From the IMG/VR virus record IMGVR_UViG_3300025093_000012, positions 1 through 64,000 of that record: 64,000 nt of DNA; one strand, given 5' to 3'. Shown here piece by piece: positions 33,060 through 41,500 of this stretch. Position 1 is the stretch's first letter; the number at the start of each line of letters is the position of its first letter. Source of the DNA: a virus. Below the pieces are notes generated by a model that ran no database searches, was not told the origin of the DNA, and worked only from the letters and a program-made list of their open reading frames with translations. A program made the position numbers and the translations under genes.

Positions 33060-33353
33060 TTACTTTGCGTGTGAACCATCACAATTTCCATCAGGATCTT
33101 GTGTATTACCGCAAGCACACTTCTTTGTCATATACTTATCAAATGCTCCTGACTTAACTACATCAGTAAACAATTTGAATTGTTCTTTAGTAAAAAAAGT
33201 ATACCCTTCTTCATCTCCACCTACAACTACTTTGTCTGATTCAGTTGAGATGTCAATTGCTGGGCATGATTTACAGTTAGCACAAAATGTCATTTGTGAT
33301 CTACCATTAGATACACTAACATTCTTTAATCCGTCAAAATTTTCTAAGTTCAT
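33060..33353 (-). CDS. CDGSH-like iron-sulfur protein candidate
   Basis: 97 residues with two cysteine clusters. The first is CANCKSCP (C24, C27, C30). The second, at the C-terminus, is CACGNTQDPDGNCDGSH, matching the CDGSH [2Fe-2S] site: ligands C79, C81, C91 and H95. Between P and the third Cys there are three residues instead of one, so the loop is longer than usual. Between the clusters lies YTFFTKEQFKLFTDVVKSG, a folded segment. It lies among virion genes. Redox or iron sensing is suggested by the ligands only. Confidence 0.72.
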   Translation of the reverse strand: MNLENFDGLKNVSVSNGRSQMTFCANCKSCPAIDISTESDKVVVGGDEEGYTFFTKEQFKLFTDVVKSGAFDKYMTKKCACGNTQDPDGNCDGSHAK

Positions 33354-33364
33354 ATTGGTTCTAT

Positions 33365-33556
33365 TTAAATTTCAAATCCTACATTAAAAATTACAAATCT
33401 AAATCTTTTTGAGTCACACGTTTCTCTATCACAACGTACACAAAGATTAAATTCAAATACTGTAACCTTACCAATTCTTAGTAAGAGTTCATATTTAAGT
33501 TTTTTATTTGGAGCTTTCCAGCTGTTAATCCAATTGATTGTAGTGCTCTTTGCCAT
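33365..33556 (-). CDS. Small hypothetical protein with Cys motif
   Basis: 63 residues, basic, beta-rich, with CVRCDRETC in the second half, which could bind zinc. It is the first gene behind the promoter-like motif at 33581-33596. The ending RFRFVIFNVGFEI resembles small phage proteins with a terminal beta-hairpin. Function unknown. Confidence 0.7.
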   Translation of the reverse strand: MAKSTTINWINSWKAPNKKLKYELLLRIGKVTVFEFNLCVRCDRETCDSKRFRFVIFNVGFEI

Positions 33557-33580
33557 AATTTTTTATTTTATACTTATACT

Positions 33581-33596
33581 ATAATATACAAAAAAA
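33581..33596 (-). promoter_or_regulatory. Leftward promoter-like motif
   Basis: The minus strand reads TTTTTTTGTATATTAT, 25 bases upstream of the start at 33556, in the only sizeable gap (48 bases) of this gene cluster. It is the closest copy of the motif at 1009-1023. Confidence 0.6.
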
Positions 33597-33604
33597 CATC
33601 TAGA

Positions 33605-34015
33605 TTACCTCATTCTTCTCTTATCATACCTTCCACCAGGAAGACCACAACTACTTCCACCATGTCTCATAGACATACCTGGACCAGATGTAGTTACAAT
33701 CTCAATAGGACCTCTTCTTCTTTTAGTATTAGAACCACCTTTTCTTTTAGGAGAGTTCATTGGGCCAACTTGTTTCTTAGTTGTCCTTGCACTATTAATC
33801 AGATCCATTTTCTCAATTTGAGTTCTCTGTAATTCATTCTGATCTTTTAACAACATGTTTTGCATTTGCAAATCCTGCATCATCTTTTGTTGCATCATTT
33901 GTTGTTGAGCAGCCATCTGCATTTCAAACTGCATCATATTATTCTGAGCCCCAAGATTTCTTTGGTTTGTCTCCATTCCTTTTCTTGCTCTCATTTGTGG
34001 TCTTCTATATCTCAT
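33605..34015 (-). CDS. Met/Gln-rich virion-type protein
   Basis: 136 residues from the ATG at 34015; a longer frame from 34093 would overlap the upstream gene. The centre is a Met/Gln-rich helix (QMAAQQQMMQQKMMQDLQMQ is about residues 33-52) predicted as coiled coil. The tail is Arg/Lys/Gly-rich (KRRRGPIEIV, GGRYDKRRM). Likely a structural or scaffold-type protein. Confidence 0.68.
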   Translation of the reverse strand: MRYRRPQMRARKGMETNQRNLGAQNNMMQFEMQMAAQQQMMQQKMMQDLQMQNMLLKDQNELQRTQIEKMDLINSARTTKKQVGPMNSPKRKGGSNTKRRRGPIEIVTTSGPGMSMRHGGSSCGLPGGRYDKRRMR

Positions 34016-34022
34016 AATACTA

Positions 34023-34772
34023 TTATCTTGATCCTCTAGATGATCTGGTTGTTCTACTTTTTGATACTGTCTTACCTTTTCTTGTTTGAGCATTCATGAA
34101 CTTTGCCATCTCACGTTTATATTGAGTTTTTCTTTGCGTGTTAGTTCTCTGAGCACTATCAAACTGAGACTTAGCTATGTTATAGTTTGGTAAGGTTCTA
34201 TCATTAAAATCTCTTAAATTAGTTTGATAAGCTTGGTAATCTTGCTGATACCGTGGTAAAACTTTACTAGTATAACGGGTATATTCTGCTACCTGTGCTG
34301 AAACTGTTTTATCTTTTGAATTAGTAATCTCACTTATTGCCTCCTTAGTTGCTTTTGCTTCTTTTTCTAAACTTGCTTGTTCTTCTTTATTTTTAGTAGC
34401 CTTAAGTTTTGTTTCTATCTCAGCTAATCTATCTTGATACGTTGTTGTGGGTTTACTCTTTGGTATAGTATATGGATTAGTTGGAGCTTTAGGTTGCTCA
34501 GGTGCTTTAGGAGCAGTAGGAGCTTTACCAGGATCACTTACTTGTAACAATAATTTTTGTACAGGTTTAGTACCTTGATCTGACTTTTTTGTAGCTCTAC
34601 CTCTTACCTTTGCAGAAGACTCTGGATACTCTACAGTTCTCTGAACTGGAAGAATACTATTAAGTTGTGTACCTGATACAGATAAAGACTTTAATGCTTG
34701 ATTAAGTCTAGTACTGTGGGACATAGCTTGTCCCTTGGTCATTTTCTTTTTTGAATTTGCTTTTTTAGCCAT
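34023..34772 (-). CDS. Coiled-coil virion-type protein
   Basis: 249 residues, basic. A Pro/Lys-rich linker (APTAPKAPEQPKAPTNPY) separates an N-terminal helix region from a long coiled-coil stretch (about 115-215, LAEIETKLKATKNKEEQASL). The C-terminus is Ser/Arg-rich. It has no membrane segment. It is encoded between a membrane-anchored coiled-coil gene and the Met/Gln-rich gene. Probable internal virion or tail protein. Confidence 0.68.
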   Translation of the reverse strand: MAKKANSKKKMTKGQAMSHSTRLNQALKSLSVSGTQLNSILPVQRTVEYPESSAKVRGRATKKSDQGTKPVQKLLLQVSDPGKAPTAPKAPEQPKAPTNPYTIPKSKPTTTYQDRLAEIETKLKATKNKEEQASLEKEAKATKEAISEITNSKDKTVSAQVAEYTRYTSKVLPRYQQDYQAYQTNLRDFNDRTLPNYNIAKSQFDSAQRTNTQRKTQYKREMAKFMNAQTRKGKTVSKSRTTRSSRGSR

Positions 34773-34774
34773 AG

Positions 34775-35074
34775 TTATAATTTTTTAAGACGCTCATTCT
34801 CTGCTTCAAGAAACTTAACTTTCTCTCTTAGAGTTGCAACTTGTTCTGTTAAAGTAATGATACATATACGTAGATCATCCTTTTCTTTAGAAGACTCAGA
34901 CAAAAGAATTTCTAACCTATGTACTCTTTTCTTTAGGTCTTCTTTGTATTCTCCTTGTAAATCCATACTTTTGCTTTTCAGTGCTAGTTTGGATTTGTAA
35001 AACTTGAATGCCTCATTGCTCCCTAAAACTGTTAGGGCAGTAACAATGATCGTTCCAATGATATTCCAATCCAT
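34775..35074 (-). CDS. Membrane-anchored coiled-coil protein, holin/spanin-like
   Basis: 99 residues. One N-terminal membrane helix (about 4-20, NIIGTIIVTALTVLGS) is followed by a short basic stretch and a long coiled coil (about 45-99) with regular Leu spacing. Similar small proteins are frequent in phage structural or lysis regions. The one-helix plus coiled-coil form suits an inner-membrane spanin or pinholin, but no diagnostic motif separates these. It is first behind the promoter-like motif at 35123. Confidence 0.7.
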   Translation of the reverse strand: MDWNIIGTIIVTALTVLGSNEAFKFYKSKLALKSKSMDLQGEYKEDLKKRVHRLEILLSESSKEKDDLRICIITLTEQVATLREKVKFLEAENERLKKL

Positions 35075-35122
35075 TTTTATAAATATATAATATGATAGTA
35101 CCTATCTAAAGGAGGTACACAT

Positions 35123-35136
35123 ATAATATACAAAAA
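35123..35136 (-). promoter_or_regulatory. Leftward promoter-like motif
   Basis: The minus strand reads TTTTTGTATATTAT, about 50 bases upstream of the start at 35074, within the divergent gap 35075-35158. The gap also holds GGTAC..GTACC-type inverted sequence (GTACC at 35098-35102, GGTAC at 35113-35117). Confidence 0.58.
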
Positions 35137-35158
35137 TTAAATATAAAACAGAAATAAA

Positions 35159-35341
35159 ATGAAATTAAAAAGACATCAATTTTTTGTAGAGTTTCTACCT
35201 AAGACATGCTTATTAGGCTTGTCTATTTCACAACATGAAACCAAGATAGCGGAAGATGATTCTGAGTGGCATCCTGCCTTCAGTATTGAACTTGGTTTAG
35301 CATTTATTAAATTTTCCTATATAAACATTTCTATATCATAA
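35159..35341 (+). CDS. Small hypothetical protein upstream of RNR
   Basis: 60 residues. The end, FSIELGLAFIKFSYINIS, is a beta-hairpin pattern seen in other small phage proteins of this kind; the middle contains one His and two Asp. The A-rich leader (ATAAAACAGAAATAAA-ATG) is strong. A terminator follows at 35363-35390, so it may be a separate unit from the ribonucleotide reductase. Confidence 0.65.
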   Translation: MKLKRHQFFVEFLPKTCLLGLSISQHETKIAEDDSEWHPAFSIELGLAFIKFSYINISIS

Positions 35342-35362
35342 TTAAAAGTGGTATATTATTAC

Positions 35363-35390
35363 TACCTCCAAATCTTGGGGGTATTTTTTT
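35363..35390 (+). terminator. Intrinsic terminator
   Basis: TACCTCC (35363-35369) pairs with GGGGGTA (35377-35383, one G-U) over seven bases, then seven T. It lies between the small gene at 35159 and the RNR gene. Confidence 0.88.
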
Positions 35391-35421
35391 CTTTATTGTT
35401 TAACATTTAAAATAACTTGAC

Positions 35422-37281
35422 ATGAATTTAAATAACCAAATTCTGAGTGACATCACTGTCCATATGAAGTATGCCAAGTATCTTCCTGAATTTAAAAGAA
35501 GGGAGACTTGGGATGAGCTTGTTACTAGAAACAAAGCAATGCACATTAAAAAATTTCCTACTCTCAAAGAAGAGATAGATGAAGTATACAAACTTGTATA
35601 TGATAAAAAGATTTTACCATCAATGAGATCAATGCAATTTGGTGGCAAACCAATTGAAATTAGTCCTAATAGAATATACAACTGTGCTTATCTACCTATA
35701 GACAGTCTTTACTCATTCAGTGAAACTATGTTTCTACTCTTGGGTGGGACAGGTGTTGGTTATTCTGTACAGAAGCATCATGTAGAAAAGCTTCCTCCTA
35801 TCAATAAACCTTATAAGAAGAGAACAAAAAGATATGTGATTAGTGACTCTATAGAAGGTTGGGCTGACGCAGTAAAAGTTCTAATGAAGTCCTATCTAAA
35901 TGGTAGATCATCTAAGATTGTATTTGACTTTTCAGATATTAGACCCAAAGGTGCTAGACTTGTAACATCAGGTGGTAAAGCTCCTGGGCCTCAGCCACTT
36001 AAAGAATGTCTATTTAAAATAGAAGGCATTTTAAACAGTAAAGAAGATGGAGACAAACTTTCTACTTTAGAAGTACATGATATTGTATGCTACATTGCTG
36101 ATGCTGTCTTAGCTGGTGGTATCAGACGTGCTGCATTAATTAGTTTATTTAGTGCGGATGATAGTGAAATGATTTCTTGTAAGTCTGGATCATGGTGGGA
36201 ACTAAACCCACAACGTGGCCGTGCTAATAACTCTGCAGTATTAATGAGACACAAAATCACCAAAGAGTTCTTTATGGACCTATGGAAACGTGTTGAGTTA
36301 TCTGGAGCTGGTGAGCCTGGTATTTATCTTAACAATGATAAAGACTGGGGAACTAATCCATGTTGTGAGATTGCACTACGTCCATTCCAATTCTGTAACT
36401 TGTGTGAAGTAAATGTATCAACCATTGAATCACAAGAGGATCTTAATGAAAGAGTTAAGGCCGCTGCATTCATTGGTACATTACAAGCTGGTTACACTGA
36501 CTTCCACTATCTCAGACCTATTTGGCAAGAGACTACTGAAAAAGATGCTTTGATCGGTATCTCCATGACAGGTATTGGATCAGGCAGAATCTTAGGTTAT
36601 GATATGACCCAGGCTGCTGAGATTGTAAAGAAAGAAAATACAAGAGTAGCTAAAGCTATTGGTATCAATAAGTCAGCAAGATGCACCACTGTAAAACCTG
36701 CTGGTACAACTTCATTAACTTTAGGTACGTCATCTGGTATTCATGCTTGGCATAATGATTATTATGTAAGAAGAATCCGTGTAGGTAAAAATGAATCTAT
36801 CTATACTTATCTGGTAAATAATCACCCAGAGTTAGTTGAAGATTGTGTATTCCGCAGTCATGACACTGCTGTAATCAGTATTCCACAGTCAGCTCCTGAA
36901 GGATCTATACTTAGAACAGAGTCTCCTTTTGCACTTCTTGAAAGAATTAAAAAGGTTGCAACTGAATGGGTTAAACCAGGTCATAGATCTGGAAGTAATA
37001 CTCACAATGTCTCTGCTACTGTAAGTCTTAAAAAGGAAGATTGGGAGATGGCAGGCCAATGGATGTGGGAGAATAGGGATCATTATAATGGATTGTCTGT
37101 ATTGCCTTATGATGGTGGTACGTATACTCAAGCTCCATTTGAAGACATCTCAAAAAGAAAGTTCAATGAGATGGTTAAGTCTTTAATGGATGTTGATCTT
37201 ACAAAGATAGTTGAAGATGATGATAATACAAATCTCTCAGGTGAATTAGCATGTGCTGGTGGATCTTGTGAAGTTAAGTAA
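35422..37281 (+). CDS. nrdJ-like: Class II (adenosylcobalamin-dependent) ribonucleotide reductase
   Basis: 619 residues. LLGGTGVGYSVQK, NPCCEIALRPFQFCNLCEVN (active-site region), TVKPAGTTSLTLGTSSGIH and the C-terminal redox pair CAGGSC (C611, C616) match the monomeric class II enzyme of the Lactobacillus leichmannii type. No radical-generating partner subunit or NrdG activase is nearby, consistent with a B12 cofactor. It turns ribonucleotides into deoxyribonucleotides for phage DNA synthesis and requires host cobalamin. It is encoded rightward between two leftward virion blocks. Confidence 0.93.
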   Translation: MNLNNQILSDITVHMKYAKYLPEFKRRETWDELVTRNKAMHIKKFPTLKEEIDEVYKLVYDKKILPSMRSMQFGGKPIEISPNRIYNCAYLPIDSLYSFSETMFLLLGGTGVGYSVQKHHVEKLPPINKPYKKRTKRYVISDSIEGWADAVKVLMKSYLNGRSSKIVFDFSDIRPKGARLVTSGGKAPGPQPLKECLFKIEGILNSKEDGDKLSTLEVHDIVCYIADAVLAGGIRRAALISLFSADDSEMISCKSGSWWELNPQRGRANNSAVLMRHKITKEFFMDLWKRVELSGAGEPGIYLNNDKDWGTNPCCEIALRPFQFCNLCEVNVSTIESQEDLNERVKAAAFIGTLQAGYTDFHYLRPIWQETTEKDALIGISMTGIGSGRILGYDMTQAAEIVKKENTRVAKAIGINKSARCTTVKPAGTTSLTLGTSSGIHAWHNDYYVRRIRVGKNESIYTYLVNNHPELVEDCVFRSHDTAVISIPQSAPEGSILRTESPFALLERIKKVATEWVKPGHRSGSNTHNVSATVSLKKEDWEMAGQWMWENRDHYNGLSVLPYDGGTYTQAPFEDISKRKFNEMVKSLMDVDLTKIVEDDDNTNLSGELACAGGSCEVK

Positions 37282-37283
37282 TC

Positions 37284-37466
37284 ATGAGTAAGAAGAAGGA
37301 TTGGATACATGATTTATATGTTAGAGAATTTCTCAAACCTAAACATCACCCTGACCACTTTTATTGGGAGAATGGGAAGATGGTTATGACAGAGAAGTAT
37401 CATCTTGCCAGGGGCAAGTGTTGTGGCAGTGGCTGCAAGCACTGTCCTTGGAGAAAGAAGAATTAG
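37284..37466 (+). CDS. Small Cys-rich protein (DUF5522-like)
   Basis: 60 residues. HFYWENGKMVMTEKYHLARG then KCCGSGCKHCPWRKK is the DUF5522 pattern of small bacterial proteins; the CC...C..C cluster probably binds metal. It starts two bases after the RNR gene and is co-transcribed with it, which might reflect a thiol or metal-linked role. It overlaps a leftward gene tail-to-tail by four bases. Confidence 0.82.
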   Translation: MSKKKDWIHDLYVREFLKPKHHPDHFYWENGKMVMTEKYHLARGKCCGSGCKHCPWRKKN

Positions 37467-37633
37467 TCTGCAGTGTATAAGGGTTTAACCTTTGCTGTAA
37501 TTAATTCATCTTCCGTACCAATCACGTAATAGATACCTTCTATTATAAATAAATCTAGGGGAGTATGATGTTCTTTTTTAAGTCTGTCATACTCCTCTTT
37601 TTTTACTATCACTACTGTTTTCTCAATTGCCAT
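37463..37633 (-). CDS. Small hypothetical protein
   Basis: 56 residues, beginning MAIEKTVVIVKKEEYDRLKK and ending KVKPLYTAD, mostly beta/alpha with no Cys. It starts one base after the next leftward gene ends. No family recognised; coding status is supported by exact fit into the gap and leftward coupling. Confidence 0.65.
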   Translation of the reverse strand: MAIEKTVVIVKKEEYDRLKKEHHTPLDLFIIEGIYYVIGTEDELITAKVKPLYTAD

Positions 37634-37634
37634 T

Positions 37635-38420
37635 TTACCATTGTAAAAATTTAGGTGTGTACTGAATCCCTACACCAACGTAGTTTCTAAACTGTCCAGT
37701 GGTTGTCATTCCCACACCCATTTGTATTCCTAATCCTATTGTCTTGCGTGAGTTTCTTTGAAACTTTTTAAGGCCCTCATCATCTTGGACAAGGATTCCT
37801 GATGCATTATTAAATGATACACCAGGGTAATCCGTCTTCAGATTGATGAACACCTCTTTGGTTTTTCTGTCTTGTAAGAGTGTTGACTCAAGCCAAATAT
37901 TTTGTCTTAAAGTAAGGTTTGCTTTGCCTCCATAGAGTAGACTATCATGGACAAATATGGGCATATTAAAGTCAACTATCCTGTAGCTCTGTCCAAATGT
38001 AGTTGTATCGTTATATTTCACAACGTGTTGTTGGCCATCAGGATTCTCTGCTATAAACAGTGTGTCAAACACTTGTTCAATCACAGGTGTGAATACAATG
38101 CTGTCTCGTATTTCAGTCTTGTATTTCACTATTGTTATTGGTGGTTTGTTTTTTTCAAACTCTACCTCATCACCTAGTTCATCTATGGTTAAGTTTAGTC
38201 CTCGTATCTCACCGTTGAGCAAACCGTTCTCATCTATGTAGTGTTCTAATGTGTCCGTAAGAGCTGTATTATTGTTTGTTATTCGTGTAACTTCATCCTT
38301 AGCTTTCTGTGTTGACTCACACTGGCGTAAAAAGAGCATTATTAATACTGCTATTATTACCAGCATGATAACCTTAGAGTTATCAGAAATTATCTTTATT
38401 ATATCTACAATACTTTTCAT
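37635..38420 (-). CDS. Membrane-anchored envelope-spanning protein (spanin-like candidate)
   Basis: 261 residues. A membrane helix at about 15-31 (SKVIMLVIIAVLIMLFL) is followed by a coiled-coil segment (about 35-95), a beta-rich middle, and a C-terminus GLGIQMGVGMTTTGQ..NYVGVGIQYTP that looks like an outer-membrane-type beta-hairpin. I recall this architecture from Bacteroidetes phages. An inner-to-outer membrane protein acting in lysis is the natural inference, not proven. Confidence 0.68.
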   Translation of the reverse strand: MKSIVDIIKIISDNSKVIMLVIIAVLIMLFLRQCESTQKAKDEVTRITNNNTALTDTLEHYIDENGLLNGEIRGLNLTIDELGDEVEFEKNKPPITIVKYKTEIRDSIVFTPVIEQVFDTLFIAENPDGQQHVVKYNDTTTFGQSYRIVDFNMPIFVHDSLLYGGKANLTLRQNIWLESTLLQDRKTKEVFINLKTDYPGVSFNNASGILVQDDEGLKKFQRNSRKTIGLGIQMGVGMTTTGQFRNYVGVGIQYTPKFLQW

Positions 38421-38421
38421 A

Positions 38422-38526
38422 CTAACATTTAATCTTTCTGCACAATTCTTCTATAGTGAACACCCATTCTGAATATGGTCTGTTTCTATTGTACTGTTCT
38501 ATTCTCCACTTATCTGATCTACTCAT
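38422..38526 (-). CDS. Very small hypothetical protein
   Basis: 34 residues, starting MSRSDKWRIEQYNRNRPYSE and ending EELCRKIKC. The ATG at 38526 overlaps the stop of the 1883-residue gene (TAATG), and the stop lies one base before the next leftward start. The tight fit favours a real gene. Confidence 0.5.
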   Translation of the reverse strand: MSRSDKWRIEQYNRNRPYSEWVFTIEELCRKIKC

Positions 38527-41500
38527 TACTTAACAAAGAAATCATTGACTGTATCATATGCTTGCCATCTGTTGTACATATAAATCAATGGTAATACATC
38601 ACCCCACTCTTTTAAAATCTTTGGTTGACCCTTACGGCCAGTTCTTTGATAATAAACTCTAGTGTCTTTTGTAATATCATAATCTTCTTCAAACAGACCA
38701 TAGTATCCCATGTTTGCTAGTCCAAACTTACCAGTTGCTTGAATAGCACCAGCCAACTCACCTAATGATCTCATGATTGGAATAGGAGACTTAGCCATCA
38801 TATACTGTTCACTTGCACCAGCAACTGGGAAGAAGAACATAAATTCTCTAGCTTGTCTATTAAACTGATAAACTAAAGCATTCTCTAATCTTGTTCTTGA
38901 TTGTGTATCATCGTCATCATCATCTTCAAATAGATTTGCTAATATCATTGCCATAGCAAAACTTGACATTGCAATACCAAAGTCTGCAAGAGATCTATAG
39001 AAGTTTTTGATTTTATTATCAGTCTTTTCTTTACCTTCTTGGAACTCCAGCTCTCTGTAAGCTTTACCTATCTGTCCTTTTGCTTTAATAATGTAAGCCA
39101 TCACATTTACAAAAGACTTGTATCTTCCTTCTACCCAACCAAGATTTTCATTGTAGTATTCTTTTCTAAATCTTGCATCTAAACCTGGCACAACCCACTT
39201 ATGGAACTGTGCTACCAGCATACCCAAAGTATGGTCTTGAATAACCATTCTATCAGCATATGCATAGTTACCATGAATCTGTTTGTTGACCTCACGGATC
39301 TGGTTTCTTACATCATATCTAGTATTCTCATCTAATAAACTTTGTGTAATTAGATTACCGTCACTATCAGTTCTTCTTTCATTAAACCTTATAAGCTCAG
39401 TGAATCCTTCTTTTAGAGTCACTTTACCAGTTTGACTATTATACTGTAGTGCATCATAGTATGACATCTCTTCTCCTGTTTCAGGATTTCTAACTGTAGT
39501 AGACATCATTATTGCCACACCAACTTTTGTCTGAACATTATATTCTGCAGAGTCCTGGAACATATAGGCTGCAGAGAATGCTTTTTCTCTAAGACCTTTC
39601 TGACCTTCTGATGATTGCTCACGTATATCTGCTTTAGCATCCATCATTCTCATGTAATCAGCTACAGCTTCATATTTACTAGCAGGTTTGTACAGCTTAT
39701 ATCCATCACCACCAATAATAGGTGACCAAGTTGATTCATCACCTAGCTTTCTCATCATTAGAGGTATAGATTTATTATACTCTATTACAGCTCTACCATA
39801 AGCTTTTGGATCAAAGTATCTACCACCAGCAACCTCAACCATGTTGTTAAGTCTACCCATAGCATAGTTATTGATGTTACCAAACCAGTTTAGACCCACA
39901 TATGTTAAAGAAGTATATGAAACTAAACCTCTAGCAACTTTCTCCATGAATCCTCTAGTCTTCTTATTGTTATCAAAATAGACCATGTTAACCCACTTCT
40001 TAGCTCTCTTTACAATATTAGATTCATAGTCAGCCCCTATCTCAGTAATCTGACCTTTACCTATTGCAGTTTTAGTTGCATCAACAACACTTGCAAAGCC
40101 TGATGGAGTATACTTTCTTTTCTCCATTGTTTTAATGATAGCTGTGACAGTGTTTTTAATCTCTCCCATTGTCTCATAGTTCTGAGCCATTCCATTAAAG
40201 AGCAGAAGATTCTTACCCATATCAAGACTAAGTTCATTCTTAGAAGGTGCAGCTTGGATAGAGTTTCTTTCACTCTCTAAAAGATTTAACTCCTCTTTAT
40301 ACTGACCAACCTTAATCTTTTTATTTTCAAAGTCTTGCTTTAGTGCATTGATCTTATCATTAATAAACTCTAGTCTCTTTTCATCTCTGGTATTTCCTAC
40401 ATAAAAAATAGGAAGAGTGTCTTCAATAAAGTTACCCTGCTCATCAGTTATAACTTTTTCTACTCTAGTAGTTGTACTTATAAGATTTTTAAAACCTCTG
40501 TTTGCTTTAGCTGTAAGTTTACCAATAAGACCGCCCTCTCTTCTAATCTCATCAACAAAGTTTTCTCTGATGATTAAAGAGTTACCAAGCATTTTAGATT
40601 GTACAGATGAAGGTAGTTTCTTCAATAGATCATCTTCAAATAATCTTATGTACATTAAATAGAACTCCTTTTGAGCTAATGCTAGTGAGTCATTAGCATT
40701 AGGATTCATTAGTTGCTGATACTTATCACTAACCATGACTGTACCATTTCTAGCTATATCTCTAACCTCAACAAACTCAGACTTAACAAAACCTATTCCT
40801 CCACCATCATAACCACTGTCCATTCTTTTTACAACACCAGTAGGAGATCCATCTGCATTTTTAGCAATATAGTTTGATGGTTCTACTCTATGATACTTAT
40901 CTAAGAATTCTCTCTTCTGTCTTGCTGATGCACTTCTTTTAAACTTCCAACGTCCAGATTCTTTATTTGCAAATAATGAGAAGTACATAAGTTTCTCTCT
41001 TGCATCTTTATATTCTTTAGTATATCTGTGGAAGTCTCCATCTTCTGGTTGACCATCAATAACTCTTTCACCTCTCATAAAATCACTATATGCTTTTCTT
41101 TTCTCATATAGTTTTCTATTAAAAGCTAGCTCTTCATCAGTGTAATCTTCTAAATTATCTTTATAGATATACTGCTGTCTAAATATAGACTCACCTTGCT
41201 CATCGTATCTAAGTGATGTCCACTGTGCATTATACTGTGGTCCAATTTTCTTTACATAAGTTCCTAAGAAGTTGCCATCCTCATCAAAGTTCAACATGAA
41301 ACTATAATCTACTTTACCACCTGGTGAAAGCTTTGCAAGTTTACCTGCTCTGTTTCTAATTTCATCTGCTCTTTCTTCCGCTAAATCTAAAGTCTTTTGT
41401 ACTTGTCTTTTATAAAGTTTATCTAACAATTGAGATAATGGATCTGGACTTGTTGCCAAATCACTAACTCCCATTCTCAATGTACTTATATCTGACATAG

